DNA of 64,000 nucleotides from Nemertoderma westbladi (taxonomy: Eukaryota > Xenacoelomorpha > Nemertodermatida > Nemertodermatidae). Below the pieces are notes generated by a model. It was not told where the DNA came from, searched no databases, and was given only the letters and a program-made list of their open reading frames with translations. Every line of letters begins with the position of its first letter. Position 1 is the stretch's first letter. Made by a program: the position numbers and the translations under genes. Positions 48,198-57,993 of the stretch are shown in pieces. The DNA lies in NCBI GenBank assembly GCA_032718475.1, contig JAUCBJ010007517.1:1-64000 (forward strand), read 5' to 3'.

Positions 48198-49344
48198 CTC
48201 CCCCCCATGCCATCTTCCCGGTGAAGATAGCATCAAACCATAAAGTGCGTTACAATCCCGCTGGATCCCGATCTAGCATCGGGTGTGGGGTGGAAATCTT
48301 TTCTTTTGGAGTCGGCTTTCCAGGCCGCTCCCTATGGGTATGATGTCACTACCCTCTGGCGTCTCGTGTCGGGCCGATCGTGCGCTTCTCTCACACAATT
48401 TTTGTTTCCCCAACACTCTCACCATTCTAACTTCGCTCTCTAACTCAACTCGCTCTCTCCCCACTCTTACACTCTCCCCACACCTGAATCGCACACTTAA
48501 CTTCTCGCCAACAGCTCTTCTCACTATTTCCTCTCTAATCTAAGCCACTCTCTAAGGCCCTGACCTCTAATGCTACCCCTGTGCTATCATACTATCTACC
48601 TTATCTAACTTACTAACTCTAACTATCTAACTCTACTAACTACTAACTCTACTCTCTGCTAACTCTTACTACTTTTAGCTCTAACTAAAAGCCTCTAACT
48701 TTCTACTAACTCTAACTAGAACTCTCTAACTTTCTGCTAAGTCTACTAACTCTTTTCTAACTCTGACTAAAATCCTCCAACTAACTCTATCTCTATCTAC
48801 GTGGCGCTAATGGTGCCCACAACCACAACCGGTACTACGTACCCTCTTACTAACTCTATCTCCATCTACGTGGCGCTAACGGTGCCCACAACCACAACCG
48901 GTACTACGTACCCTCTTACTAACTCTACCTCCATCTACGTGGCGCTAACGGTGCCCACAACCACTCTACTACTAACTCTAACTAAAACCCTCTATCTACG
49001 TGGCGCTCGTGGTGCCCACAACCAATCTCTGCTACTACTTTCTACGTGGCGCTTCCGGTGCCCACAACCACTCTACCACTGCTACTTTCTACGTGGCGCT
49101 TCCGGTGCCCACGACCCCCCTACTACTACTCGTGGCATGACAATATGCCACACTCCCTTACCCCGCCGCCTTCTAACTCTACTCTCCTATCTTCGAACTA
49201 CTTCTTACTTCTACTAACTATTATTTTTAATTATTTAATTATTTATTATTATTTATTTTTTTTGTTTTTAATTAAATAATTAATTTCTTGTGGGAAGGGC
49301 GTCTCGCCCTCATTCCCACCCCCCTCAGTCCAAATATTGGACGA
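48198..49344 (-). other. 3' untranslated region of element B with tandem repeats
   Basis: After the purine tract there is about 1.1 kb without a gene: a CTAACT-rich degenerate microsatellite (48540-48790), then a ~67-bp tandem repeat (48793-49110) with CTACGTGGCGCTAACGGTGC and CCGGTACTACGTACC words. Short frames such as 48801-49217 are read-through of these repeats. Confidence 0.8.
48793..49110 (+). repeat. ~67-bp tandem repeat in element B 3' region
   Basis: Three clear 67-bp units (starting about 48793, 48860 and 48927) plus three shorter ones, each with TCTACGTGGCGCT and GGTGCCCACAACCA. Confidence 0.9.
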
Positions 49345-51765
49345 CTAAACTCTAAGCTGCCCCTCGATCTTCCATCGATTCTTCCATGAGGCACTGTCCC
49401 GCTGTCCCCCTGTGCGTCCTCTTATCTTTCCACCCACTTTCCTCGCCAATTCCAACTTATCTGGAATTGGCTCTCCCCCTTTCACCACCCCAAAATCGGG
49501 TCTCTCCACCGCCTTCTTAACTATGTCCTCTCTTGGCATCAAAATGCCATCTCTTTCTTTGTTGTCTCCCGCCGGCAGAATGAATAGAAAGTGAAAGAAC
49601 AGGCAGAACAGTAGTCCTATTCCTTTCCATCCTGCCTTCCTTCTCGACTTCCCCCTTGTCGGTATGCCTCCAAACCGGACCTGCGTCTCTTCCGGACACT
49701 CCTCTGGACACTCCTCCAGACACTCCTCTAGACACTCCTCCCGACACTCCTCCGGGCACTCCCCCGGAGTGTTGTCCTCCGGACACCTCGCCGTCCGCTC
49801 CGCTCCATCTCCATACCGATGCTTGCTGGGAAACCTACTCTCCTCTGCCCACTTTCTTACTGTCACCTCCCTATTTTGCTCTACTATCTCTTGTTTCTCC
49901 TCTACTTCCTCTGCGCCTGCGGTGCCTGGTAACATGCACCCTGATGTCTCTGTCACACTGCATGGTATCTTAGTTTTAACTGGGCCGCTAAGCGTCCATC
50001 CGAACGGCGTGAGGATCGCCGTCGGGTCCCGCTGCCTGTCTTCGCCGAAGACCGTCTTCGTTCTCTCGTGGGCCGTCGGGCAGTCCATCCCTACTATAAT
50101 GGACACCTTCCTAACGTCCACCTTTGGTATTGAGAAATCGATACCGTCCAGGAATCTATACTGCTCGACCTCAATGTTGGTTGGTCGCCTGGCGTTGATG
50201 TTTATCGATTCGATGATGTGGATGGGGTCGATCGTCGCCCCATAGTCGCATCCCGGTGCAATCGCTGCTATCCTGCACCGCCCCGCCCTCGTCTCCAGGA
50301 CCTCATCTTTACTCGAGACGGTAGTCACCGCCATTCTATTCGGCCTTGTCTTTAGCCCTATCTCTTCGGCCACCCAGTTCTCCACCAGCGTGAAGGCTGC
50401 TCCGCTGTCGACCAGCATTAATGTCGTTACTGATCGACCGCCCTCTCCTGATATCTTTACTGGTACTACCCCGAGTAGTACTTTTCTCTTCTTCTCCTCT
50501 TCTGTCGTGCTTGTGGCCATTGCCTGGCCTCCAGTCTCGGACTCTCTGACTGCTGTTTCTCTACACTCTCCGGACCTGTGTCCTTCTACCACACATCGAT
50601 GACATAGTCCGTTTGCGTCTGTGTAGGCTATACGATCTTGTTTGGGCAACGCTTGCCAGTGCTTACAACTCCTGGTCTTATGTGTTCCGTCCCGATGTAA
50701 TTGACATTCGAATCCTGGATTATAGCGTTCCCTGTATAGTCCCTCACGTATCGCGTCTAGGTTTATATGTACCGATTTAGTGTTTTGGTTGTCTGTATTC
50801 GGCCTACTGGGTACATTGGGATTATGTTTATTTATGGTGTTATTTTCTTTCTGTCCCCGCCACGGTGTGGCCCTGCTACCAGCTAACTGTGGACTAGCAG
50901 TCCCCTGTGTGGCCGCATGTGGTAGTGATTGTCCCACTCCCGAGAATGGGTCTGTCGGATTATATTCGGGTTCAGGCCAGTTGTATTCGGTCTTAGGTGC
51001 CTTCCCCAAACTATCCTCGCTATAGACTGGGTCTGTTATTAGTTCGGCTTCATAGTTCAAGAAGCTCGACATCTCTTCTAGGCCCGGTTCCACACCCTTC
51101 TCTTCCCGTGTGGAGAAAGCGATTTTCCTCCACTTCCTTCGTAACCAGATCGGCAGTGCCTGCGCTATCGTGGTGATGTTGTTAGACGCGTTGAGTTCGT
51201 ATGGTGCGTCCAACGTCTTTAACACGATCAGCGCCTTTTCAACTTTGTTAGCAAACGTCTTAATGCTAACGGGATTATCCTGTAGGCCACCCGTTGTTAT
51301 GCCTCTCAGGGTTTGCCTGATGATCTTGGCTGGGTGCCCGTATTCCCTGTCCAGCGCCCGCCATGCTGTCGTGAAGCCCCCTTCTATACCCTGGTATTGC
51401 CTCACGATGTCGTATGCTGGGCCTCCCGTGTATACTTGCAGATACTTTAGGCACTCCGCCTGCGTCAAATTTTTTGTTAGTATCTCGTTGCTATACATGC
51501 GCCGAAACTGAAGATATTCTTCCGGCCTACTCCCATCGAATTTGAATGGTTCCACGGGTGGTAACTCGATCCTTGTTTTTAACGCATCGATTAACGTGGC
51601 CATCCCCACTGCTTGCGCCTCTAATGGGTTCGATGGATGTTGCATGGTTTCCCTTGCTTGGTGCGGTCCACCCGTTCTATTCTCTGCTCTCCTCTGACTT
51701 GGGTATATCATTGGGGGTAGCGGCCCCCTCCATATTTCTGTGTCACACGATTTGTTTTCGTCCAA
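49345..51765 (-). CDS. Element B gag-protease with Cys-rich repeat and hydrophobic tail
   Basis: 806 codons in a frame open upstream of 51765 (the first codon there is TTG), so it is probably the continuation of the preceding frames. Domains: BEL/Pao gag region (about residues 68-240, PFKFDGSRPEEYLQFRRMY); zinc knuckles CQLHRDGTHKTRSC and CHRCVVEGHRSGEC (354-401); retropepsin MLVDSGAAFTLVE (Asp453); protease-linked region to ~595 (TPFGWTLSGP). Then, in place of RT, there is a four-residue repeat EECx (670-692), a basic stretch and a likely membrane segment at 716-733 (GIGLLFCLFFHFLFILP). The tail is Lys/Arg-rich. It looks like a gag-protease joined by deletion to a downstream, possibly envelope-derived, tail; the origin is inference. 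Confidence 0.85.
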   Translation of the reverse strand: MDENKSCDTEIWRGPLPPMIYPSQRRAENRTGGPHQARETMQHPSNPLEAQAVGMATLIDALKTRIELPPVEPFKFDGSRPEEYLQFRRMYSNEILTKNLTQAECLKYLQVYTGGPAYDIVRQYQGIEGGFTTAWRALDREYGHPAKIIRQTLRGITTGGLQDNPVSIKTFANKVEKALIVLKTLDAPYELNASNNITTIAQALPIWLRRKWRKIAFSTREEKGVEPGLEEMSSFLNYEAELITDPVYSEDSLGKAPKTEYNWPEPEYNPTDPFSGVGQSLPHAATQGTASPQLAGSRATPWRGQKENNTINKHNPNVPSRPNTDNQNTKSVHINLDAIREGLYRERYNPGFECQLHRDGTHKTRSCKHWQALPKQDRIAYTDANGLCHRCVVEGHRSGECRETAVRESETGGQAMATSTTEEEKKRKVLLGVVPVKISGEGGRSVTTLMLVDSGAAFTLVENWVAEEIGLKTRPNRMAVTTVSSKDEVLETRAGRCRIAAIAPGCDYGATIDPIHIIESININARRPTNIEVEQYRFLDGIDFSIPKVDVRKVSIIVGMDCPTAHERTKTVFGEDRQRDPTAILTPFGWTLSGPVKTKIPCSVTETSGCMLPGTAGAEEVEEKQEIVEQNREVTVRKWAEESRFPSKHRYGDGAERTARCPEDNTPGECPEECREECLEECLEECPEECPEETQVRFGGIPTRGKSRRKAGWKGIGLLFCLFFHFLFILPAGDNKERDGILMPREDIVKKAVERPDFGVVKGGEPIPDKLELARKVGGKIRGRTGGQRDSASWKNRWKIEGQLRV
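49692..49770 (-). repeat. 12-bp tandem repeat encoding EECx
   Basis: Plus-strand units of GGACACTCCTCC or AGACACTCCTCT. On the coding strand each gives Glu-Glu-Cys plus Leu, Pro or Arg. Confidence 0.9.
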
Positions 51766-51820
51766 GGGATTCGTTCTCGCTTCTATCGGGGTATATTGTT
51801 GATATTGCGATGGGGGAATG

Positions 51821-53635
51821 TCACCCTGTCCCCCCCCCCACCAATATGTTTGGTACTGGGGTTGATGTTAATATATTGGGGCCCATGCATTTATCCGCAA
51901 TAATTCCCCCCTCCCCTGGGTATATGTTATAACCTTTGGTGCTGTAGTCATACTGCTGCACTGGTACCGGTATAGGCCTATCAGCTTCTGGCCTACCTAC
52001 CGGAATGTATTCCGCGACTTCCGGGTCTAATCCCGTTGTCCGCGCTATCCTATCGCCTACGGTGCTCCTGTCAGCATGGCCTACGGTATGTGCAGTAAGG
52101 CCTGCAGTATGTCCTACAGTCTGTATGTGCTCGGAATCGAAGTTTATTCTTCTCGAATAGTCCTCCCCGCGGCTACCGTATTCTCGATCGGTAGGTACAT
52201 CCCGACGGAAAGTTTCCCTTCGACCCCCTCTGCTGCTCTCTTCTTCGCGTCGGTACGTCACGTACCTCTCTCTCGGCGCGTAGTGCGCCTCGTCGGGTCG
52301 CGTCTCTCCGGGACGACGGCAATCTCCCGTAGTTCGACCCCACCGACTCTCTTCTTCCATCTCAATCACCGACGGCTCACTATCCGTCCTCACTCTTCTA
52401 TCGTTCGCGGCGATGCTTCTCCTATCATCTTCTCCTCTTCTTCCCTCAGTGCAGTATTCCCGCTCGTGAGATCTCTCGTTGACCTCCCGGTTAAACTCCA
52501 CTGTTCTTCTTCTCTCTTCTGATCGGGCTTGACACTCCGTCCGCCCTCTCGCGGCGTCAACCTGCATCTCTCTGCTCGATCGCCCGCCGCTGGGGACACT
52601 CGCGGTCCCCCTATTACTTTCCGTCGCCGTGTGTTGCGGTTTACCTACTTCGGCCCGCGCATTATCCGCCGACGCCTGTGGGACACTCTCTGCCCCCCCC
52701 CTCTCGTCACTAACTTCTCGCGGTGGGGTGCTCGTAGCCCCCCCCCACCCGCCACTTCTAACTTCGGTACCTCTTACTACACTCCTGTACCCTTCTTGTG
52801 GGGCGCTCTCCGCCCCCCCCTTCTCGCCGCTAATCTCACGTGGTGGGGCGCTCGGAGCCCCCCCCCCCCACTCGCCACATCTAACTTCACTATTTCCTAC
52901 CTCGTCTCTACACTTTTCTCCCGTCGACACAACATTTACATTGGGGCTGGGTCCGCTTACCCCCGCCCCTCTCTCCACTTCTACCTGGCCTACCAGGCCT
53001 ACTTCGGGTTGTCTCAACCCCGCCGATTCCGGCCTACTAACTACGAGGCCTACCAGGCCTACCTCGGGTTGGCCCAACCCCGCTACTTCCGCCCTACTGA
53101 CTACGTGGCCTACCAGGCTCACCCCGGGTTGACTCAACCCCGCCGTCTCCGGCCTACCCACTGCGTGGCCTACCAGGCTCACCCCGGGTTGACTCAACCC
53201 CGCCGTCTCCGGCCTACTTACTACGTGGCCTACCAGGCCCTCACCCGCCGGGCTATGTGCGTTGGACACGTCTACATTAATAATACCACTGTGATTATCC
53301 TGCGCACCAAAGCTAGAAACAATATGTTGCGTTATAACAGTATTCGGATTATTTTGTAAAATCGAATTCGGGTTATTATTTAAATTATTTGGATCATTTT
53401 GTGAAATCGAATTCGGATTATTACTTAAATTATTTGGACTATTCTGTATAACTACATCACTAGAATTACTCTGTACGTCAATATTAGAACCGTTCTGATT
53501 TAAAATAATATTATTACTATTAGGTAACGTATTTCCTGCAATAAAAATTTGGTTAGAGTCGTCCAATACAGTATTATTAATATTAGCGTTATCTACTGTA
53601 TTAGTGTTATTACCCCCCCCCGCTCGTACGATCAC
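51821..53635 (-). CDS. Element B middle frame, low-complexity and repeat-rich
   Basis: About 604 codons. The first codon is GTG within an already open frame, so it is likely a continuation of the preceding frame. Contents: Asn-rich N-terminal part (NNPNSISQNDPNNLN type repeats); five degenerate 20-residue repeats of GLSQPGVSLVGHAVGRPETA type (53230-52975); a Gly/Glu/Arg-rich region with two GGAxSxPPREVS-type repeats; and a long Arg/Glu/Ser-rich charged part. No enzymatic domain. It ends GGGTG* at the C10/G10 run next to the gag frame. It could be an extended matrix-like gag region; the function is unknown. Confidence 0.65.
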   Translation of the reverse strand: MIVRAGGGNNTNTVDNANINNTVLDDSNQIFIAGNTLPNSNNIILNQNGSNIDVQSNSSDVVIQNSPNNLSNNPNSISQNDPNNLNNNPNSILQNNPNTVITQHIVSSFGAQDNHSGIINVDVSNAHSPAGEGLVGHVVSRPETAGLSQPGVSLVGHAVGRPETAGLSQPGVSLVGHVVSRAEVAGLGQPEVGLVGLVVSRPESAGLRQPEVGLVGQVEVERGAGVSGPSPNVNVVSTGEKCRDEVGNSEVRCGEWGGGAPSAPPREISGEKGGAESAPQEGYRSVVRGTEVRSGGWGGATSTPPREVSDERGGAESVPQASADNARAEVGKPQHTATESNRGTASVPSGGRSSREMQVDAARGRTECQARSEERRRTVEFNREVNERSHEREYCTEGRRGEDDRRSIAANDRRVRTDSEPSVIEMEEESRWGRTTGDCRRPGETRPDEAHYAPRERYVTYRREEESSRGGRRETFRRDVPTDREYGSRGEDYSRRINFDSEHIQTVGHTAGLTAHTVGHADRSTVGDRIARTTGLDPEVAEYIPVGRPEADRPIPVPVQQYDYSTKGYNIYPGEGGIIADKCMGPNILTSTPVPNILVGGGTG

Positions 53636-55250
53636 ACCAGTTTCGTGTCCGTAGTGTGGTCCCTGTCAGTGGAGTATTAATAAACGTATCCACGGCCCCC
53701 GGCTCCTCTGAAATGTTCGAGCCTGCCCCTCTCTCAGACACTCCTGCCCGCGCCCGTTCCACCTCGCGCGCGTGTACAGCCGTATACTCTACGAATTTGT
53801 CTCGCTGTTTCTCTAACTCTATTCGGCCACTCTCCACTCTTGTTACTTTCTCCTTTGACTCTCGTTTTTCCTGCTCGATCAATTCCAGCTCTCTCCTAAT
53901 CCCCTCTCTTCTTCTCGCCTTACGCTCTTTGCGTTCACTTTCCTCTCTCGCCTCACGTTTCTCGCGTTCACTTTCCTCTCTCGCCTCTCGTTTCTCGCGT
54001 TCCGCCTCGCGTTTCTCCTCGCGTTCCCTTCGTTCCCTTCTCTCTCTCGCCTCGCGTTCCTCGCGTTCTCTCTCGCGTTCCGCCTCGCGTTTCTCGCGTT
54101 CTGCTTCGCGTTTCTCGCGTTCTGCCTCGCGTTCTCTCTCGCGTTCCCTCTCTTCCCTCAACTCTATCTCCTCACACTCCCTAAGGTTCCTCGCGGCCCT
54201 TTCGCCCCTCTCCCTCAACTCTTTAATCGACACCGTTTCCCTCTCTAGCATCACTCTCCCCTCCTCTAGCCGTCTACCTAGTTCTCTATTCGCCTCTACC
54301 ACTACATTGAAACGGTGTCTAGCCTCTATCTCTCTCACCCGTCTTTCTTTTTCGGAGGATGTAACAGACTTATCGGTTGCGACGGATTCCCTCCGCCTTC
54401 CCGACCCGCTGGCTCTCCCCCCCTTTCCGGAACTCCCTCCGACCGACGAGACCGAACCCGCGGGGTCAACCTCGGGTTCGCCCTCCTCTGGTCTGTTCCA
54501 ACCTACTGTCTTTATACCCCGGGCATCGATTAAGTATGGCCCTAAGTACACTACCCTAGGTTCTATACTCCCATACCGCCATGAGTCATACAGTTCCTCG
54601 GCGACCCAAGTCGCTCTCTCCTCGGCCAATCCTCTCTGCCCGAAGCGCACTAGATAATATAAATGTCTATTCGACTCACCTAGTCCTAGGTTCAGTTTTA
54701 CCTCGTCTATCCTCTTCCCTTCTCTGGCCTCCTTTATCAGTCTCCGGGTCGCGTTGTAGGCCCGTCGAAGTCGCTCGGAAACCCCGACGTCCTCGTCGCC
54801 GACCCCTCGTCCGTCTCTCCGGGTTCGACGTCGTACCGGCGGCCCCACCGTCGCCGTTCCGGTGGGCCGTGCGTCGCCCTCGGCCTGCGGTTGGCCGGCG
54901 ACATCGGTGTCGACATCCCCGTCGTCTCTCCGGGTCCGGCGTCGTACCGTCGGCCCCACCGTCGCCGTCTCGGTGGGCCGTTCGTCGCCCTCGGCCTGTG
55001 GCTGGCCCGCGACGTCGGTATCGACATCCCCGCTGTGTGTCGACTCGTCTCTCTCTTCCTCGAGCCCGATCTCTCTATCCTCCGGCTCGATCTCTGGTTC
55101 CAGGCGGTCCCCCTCTACTCGAATCCCCGGTTCGCCCGGTACGGATGGCTCCGGTGTCGTGGGCGTATATCGCCTGGTCGCGGCCTCGCGGATCGTTAGA
55201 TCGTCGTCGTCCGGGGTCCGCGTGGGTGTCACTTCACCCGTCTCGCTCAT
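53610..55250 (-). CDS. Element B first frame: acidic region and long coiled coil
   Basis: 546 codons from ATG 55250, about 70 bp downstream of the 5' LTR. Acidic, Pro/Thr-rich start; a near-perfect direct repeat (DGDVDTDVAGQPQAEGD... and DVDTDVAGQPQAEGDxRPT, two copies); then a globular-looking stretch (RHLYYLVRFGQRGLAEERATW); then an extended coiled coil dominated by EREKREAERE-type repeats (about residues 370-450). It ends SGGG* at a run of nine G, where the next frame begins in the +1 phase. It resembles the long helical N-termini of the A and C gag proteins, suggesting a common feature of gags in this genome. Confidence 0.75.
   Translation of the reverse strand: MSETGEVTPTRTPDDDDLTIREAATRRYTPTTPEPSVPGEPGIRVEGDRLEPEIEPEDREIGLEEERDESTHSGDVDTDVAGQPQAEGDERPTETATVGPTVRRRTRRDDGDVDTDVAGQPQAEGDARPTGTATVGPPVRRRTRRDGRGVGDEDVGVSERLRRAYNATRRLIKEAREGKRIDEVKLNLGLGESNRHLYYLVRFGQRGLAEERATWVAEELYDSWRYGSIEPRVVYLGPYLIDARGIKTVGWNRPEEGEPEVDPAGSVSSVGGSSGKGGRASGSGRRRESVATDKSVTSSEKERRVREIEARHRFNVVVEANRELGRRLEEGRVMLERETVSIKELRERGERAARNLRECEEIELREEREREREREAEREKREAEREKREAEREREREEREARERRERREREEKREAEREKREAREESEREKREAREESERKERKARRREGIRRELELIEQEKRESKEKVTRVESGRIELEKQRDKFVEYTAVHAREVERARAGVSERGAGSNISEEPGAVDTFINTPLTGTTLRTRNWCDRTSGGG
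53930..54150 (-). repeat. Short tandem repeats encoding Glu/Arg/Lys coiled coil
   Basis: Repeats of GCCTCGCGTTTCTCGCGTTC and variants; in the coding direction these give EREKREAERE. Confidence 0.85.
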
Positions 55251-55318
55251 CTTTTGTCTGTTGGTGGCTGGTGGTATCTGAGTCTATTAGGCTAGGGCAG
55301 CAGTTGTTATTTAGTTAC

Positions 55319-55856
55319 TGTGACGGGATCATCCGGAGATGAACCCGATTTATCCTGTTTTAGTTCACGCGTCCCCGCCGTGTGAAAGAGTGTAAGTTGA
55401 GGTTACTGTTGTTCGTTATATTGTGATCTTGAGACGTGATATAGATATAGATATAGATTGATGTTATACACTGACGTTCACAGGTTGACGGGATGACGGT
55501 AACTAAAATCCCGGTACTTCCCTAATTGTAACTTACTGTACCACCAGTAACACTGAGATAACTGAGGTAATATGATTACTGCTTACTGGTTATATCGCAC
55601 GGTGGCCTTATTGCTACTCAATCGGTGCCAGCCCCCCTCTGATTGGTTGCTACCCTTGTTGGCGCCCTTTGAGGTGTTCCCGTTCACCCCAGCTATTCTC
55701 TCCCTTGTCAGGATACTAACCCCTGACCCTTATTGTGTGCTTCTCCTTCCCATTCTGTTGGGGAGACACGAGTTGGTTTGGGACCTAATCTCGTGTCCCC
55801 CAATATTGCTTATTGGCTTAACTTTGTGGAGTATTGGCGGGATTGATTCGCTAACA
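55319..55856 (-). repeat. 5' LTR of element B
   Basis: 538 bp, same length and apparently same sequence as 47660-48197; followed by GGAAA. Next to it on the coding strand the leader starts GTAACTAAATAACAACTGC. I could not match this to a tRNA 3' end. Confidence 0.95.
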
Positions 55857-56382
55857 GGAAAATACCACCGCCTGACGACCTATAGCCGTATCGCTATAGG
55901 TACTACGTTATGTATCACGGAGTGTTCCTACCTAGAAGTTAATTACCGCGGACTACCAGATCCAACGTGCCTATTAACCACTTTACAACACAATACACTG
56001 CCTACACACCAATTACTTTCGGAAAGCACTGTACACTAAACCCTAAATTAGGTACAAGTACTTATTAAAAACAAATAACCAGCAGTTAAATATACTTGAA
56101 CAGTTAAAAGAACCACGGCATCTGCTGGAGTGACCGGTGCACAAAATCACCAGTCTTTGCCTACGCCAAGCAGCCCGTGTAGTACCGGGGTTAATTTAAC
56201 TATAACGGTATGTGTAACAAGCACAATTACTGTAGGAATAAACTTGGGGACATGAATGTTGCGAATAATCGCATAAACTCTGAATAATAAATATTACGCT
56301 ACCCGTACAGAATACTCAAACAAAATACAAACCAAACGCTGGCAGACTACCACCAAGCCTAAATAAACTACAGTATGTGCAG
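55857..56382. other. A2 leader fragment between elements B and C
   Basis: Matches A1 19676-20194 closely; no gene. It ends with TGCAG (56378-56382), the left target duplication of element C. Confidence 0.9.
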
Positions 56383-57993
56383 TGTTCGCGGTATTTCAAC
56401 TTTCCATAACGCGAGTTGAATATTTTTGTATTTATTTAAAATTGATTATTCCGATATTACTACTGGGTGCGGGACCATGGGTTTTGGGCACATTCAAGAA
56501 ACTGGGGGCGATTTATGGGCGAACTTTGGGGCAACTTACAGGGTACGGGAATAATTTCATAGTTATAAGGGCCAGGGGGGATGGAAAATGCAAGCAGTAT
56601 TCAGGTTAGCCTGAGTACTATTAGGCCCTGGCCAACTTCCTGCTGCCTGTAGGGGTGGATTTGGTAATGCGCCAGGCCTAAAGGACAAGGACTGCCCTTA
56701 GCGGTCCCTGGCCAACAGCAGCCATTACGAGACTGAAAAGAACTCGGACCGCTGACTGCTTGTGTCAGGGATTTGCGACGGGCACCGACGGCCCCTTAGT
56801 AGCCAAGCCGTTCTGGTTCTCGATGATCGTTCCCTTCGGGGTTCGTGAGGGGTGGAGCGGACACGCGAACGGGTGGCCAACTAACAACTGCCCCCTGACC
56901 TAAGCCGTACTGGTTCTCGATGACCGATCCCTTCGGGGTTCGTGAGGGGTGGGACGGACATGCGAAAGGGCTGGCCACAGGACGGGTTTGACGAGAACTG
57001 CCCTTAGCGCTCTCTGGTCAACGGCAGCTACTACGAGACTGAAAAGAACTTGGAACGCTGACTGCTTGTACTGGGATTTGCGACGGGAACCGACGACAGA
57101 CCCCTTAGCCAAGCCGTACTGGTTCTCGATGATCGTTCCCTTCGGGGTTCGTGAGGGGTGGAACGGACACGCGATGGGGTCGAAAGACAAAGGACTAGAC
57201 TCGACTAGACTCTACTGGCCTACCGACTGTTCGGAGCAGTTTCTCGGCTGCCGAAGCGACTACGAGCCTGAAACGGACTCGGAAAGCCTAGGTGGTTGGG
57301 TTTCTGTGATGAACTGACGGACCCCTAGCCAAGCCATTCTGGTTCTCGATGATCGAACCCTTCGGGGTTCGTGAGGGGTGGAACGGACACGCGAACGGGT
57401 CCACCGACACGACAGACTCCTAGCCAAGCCGTACTGGTTCTCGATGACCGAACCCTTCGGGGTTCGAGAGGGGTGGTACGGATACGCGACAGAGTCTACC
57501 GACTGGACCGACCCTTAGCCAAGCCGTGCTGGTTCTCGATGATCGTTCCCGTCGGGGTTCGTGAGGGGTGGAACGGACACGCGACAGGGTCGACCGACAC
57601 CGACACTACGGCACTAAGACTGGGACCGAGGGAAAATCTGGGGAACATTAGGTAGGCTAAAATTCTGAGCAAACAGTGGGTTATTAAATAATATACTGTA
57701 GGGATTTATATTATCGTGTATAATTATTGTGAATATTTGGTGTATATTGATTTGGGGAAGCCCAAAATTATTCTTAATCAAGTTTCAATGATGTTGAACG
57801 GGTTTCAACTATAGGAAGTTACATTAAAGAGTATATCCAACTAATGCAGCTTTTTATCAACCGCAAACTTGCATCTCAGAAAATATTCCCTCCCCACAAT
57901 CAATATCCGGTGACTGGCCGGGGCTCGGTGGTCTGTTAAGTCACGTCTCCAGCATCGGCGTTTTTCCCCCCTGGTGTAGGGATAACGGCAACA
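56383..57993 (+). repeat. 5' LTR of element C with hairpin-bearing internal repeats
   Basis: 1611 bp. Six degenerate ~65-bp units with CTGGTTCTCGATGA, then CCCTTCGGGGTTCG, then GTGAGGGGTGG, at about 56800, 56900, 57110, 57330, 57425 and 57520. In the units near 57353 and 57455 the word CGAACCC-TTCG-GGGTTCG is a perfect 7-bp stem with a TTCG loop. A second copy of the TGACTGCTTGT word occurs at 56755 and 57059. Three-frame open stretches here are repeat artefacts. Confidence 0.85.

Larger units (their letters stand above)
47660..55856 (-). mobile_element. Element B: recent BEL/Pao-type retrotransposon lacking pol
   Basis: 8.2 kb with 538-bp LTRs (TG...CA) that appear identical, a 5-bp duplication GGAAA and an empty site visible in A1. 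Coding frames on the minus strand are three consecutive phases (55250-53610, 53635-51821, 51765-49345) giving a charged N-terminal region, gag, zinc knuckles and protease, then a Cys-rich repeat and a hydrophobic segment. There is no RT, RNase H or integrase, so it needs proteins from a relative. Next to the 3' LTR the minus strand reads TGGCATGGGGGGGAG, a short polypurine tract. The element is GC-rich compared with its surroundings. Confidence 0.93.

Noticed and set aside
47913-48224. 103-codon hydrophobic frame in the element B LTR
   Set aside because: Entirely within the LTR and repeated in the other LTR only because the LTRs are identical; no independent coding support.
52529-53359. 276-codon plus-strand frame with YQAHPGLTQPRRLRPT repeats
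   Set aside because: Reverse reading of the 60-bp tandem repeat in element B.
53656-54657. 333-codon plus-strand Ser/Arg-rich frame
   Set aside because: Complement of the Glu/Arg coiled-coil repeat of element B; a low-complexity artefact.
54581-55342. 253-codon plus-strand Arg/Pro-rich frame
   Set aside because: Antisense to the start of element B and crosses into its LTR; not a gene.
57371-57655. 94-codon frame in the element C LTR (and 63152-63439)
   Set aside because: Reads the LTR tandem units; all phases are open by composition.
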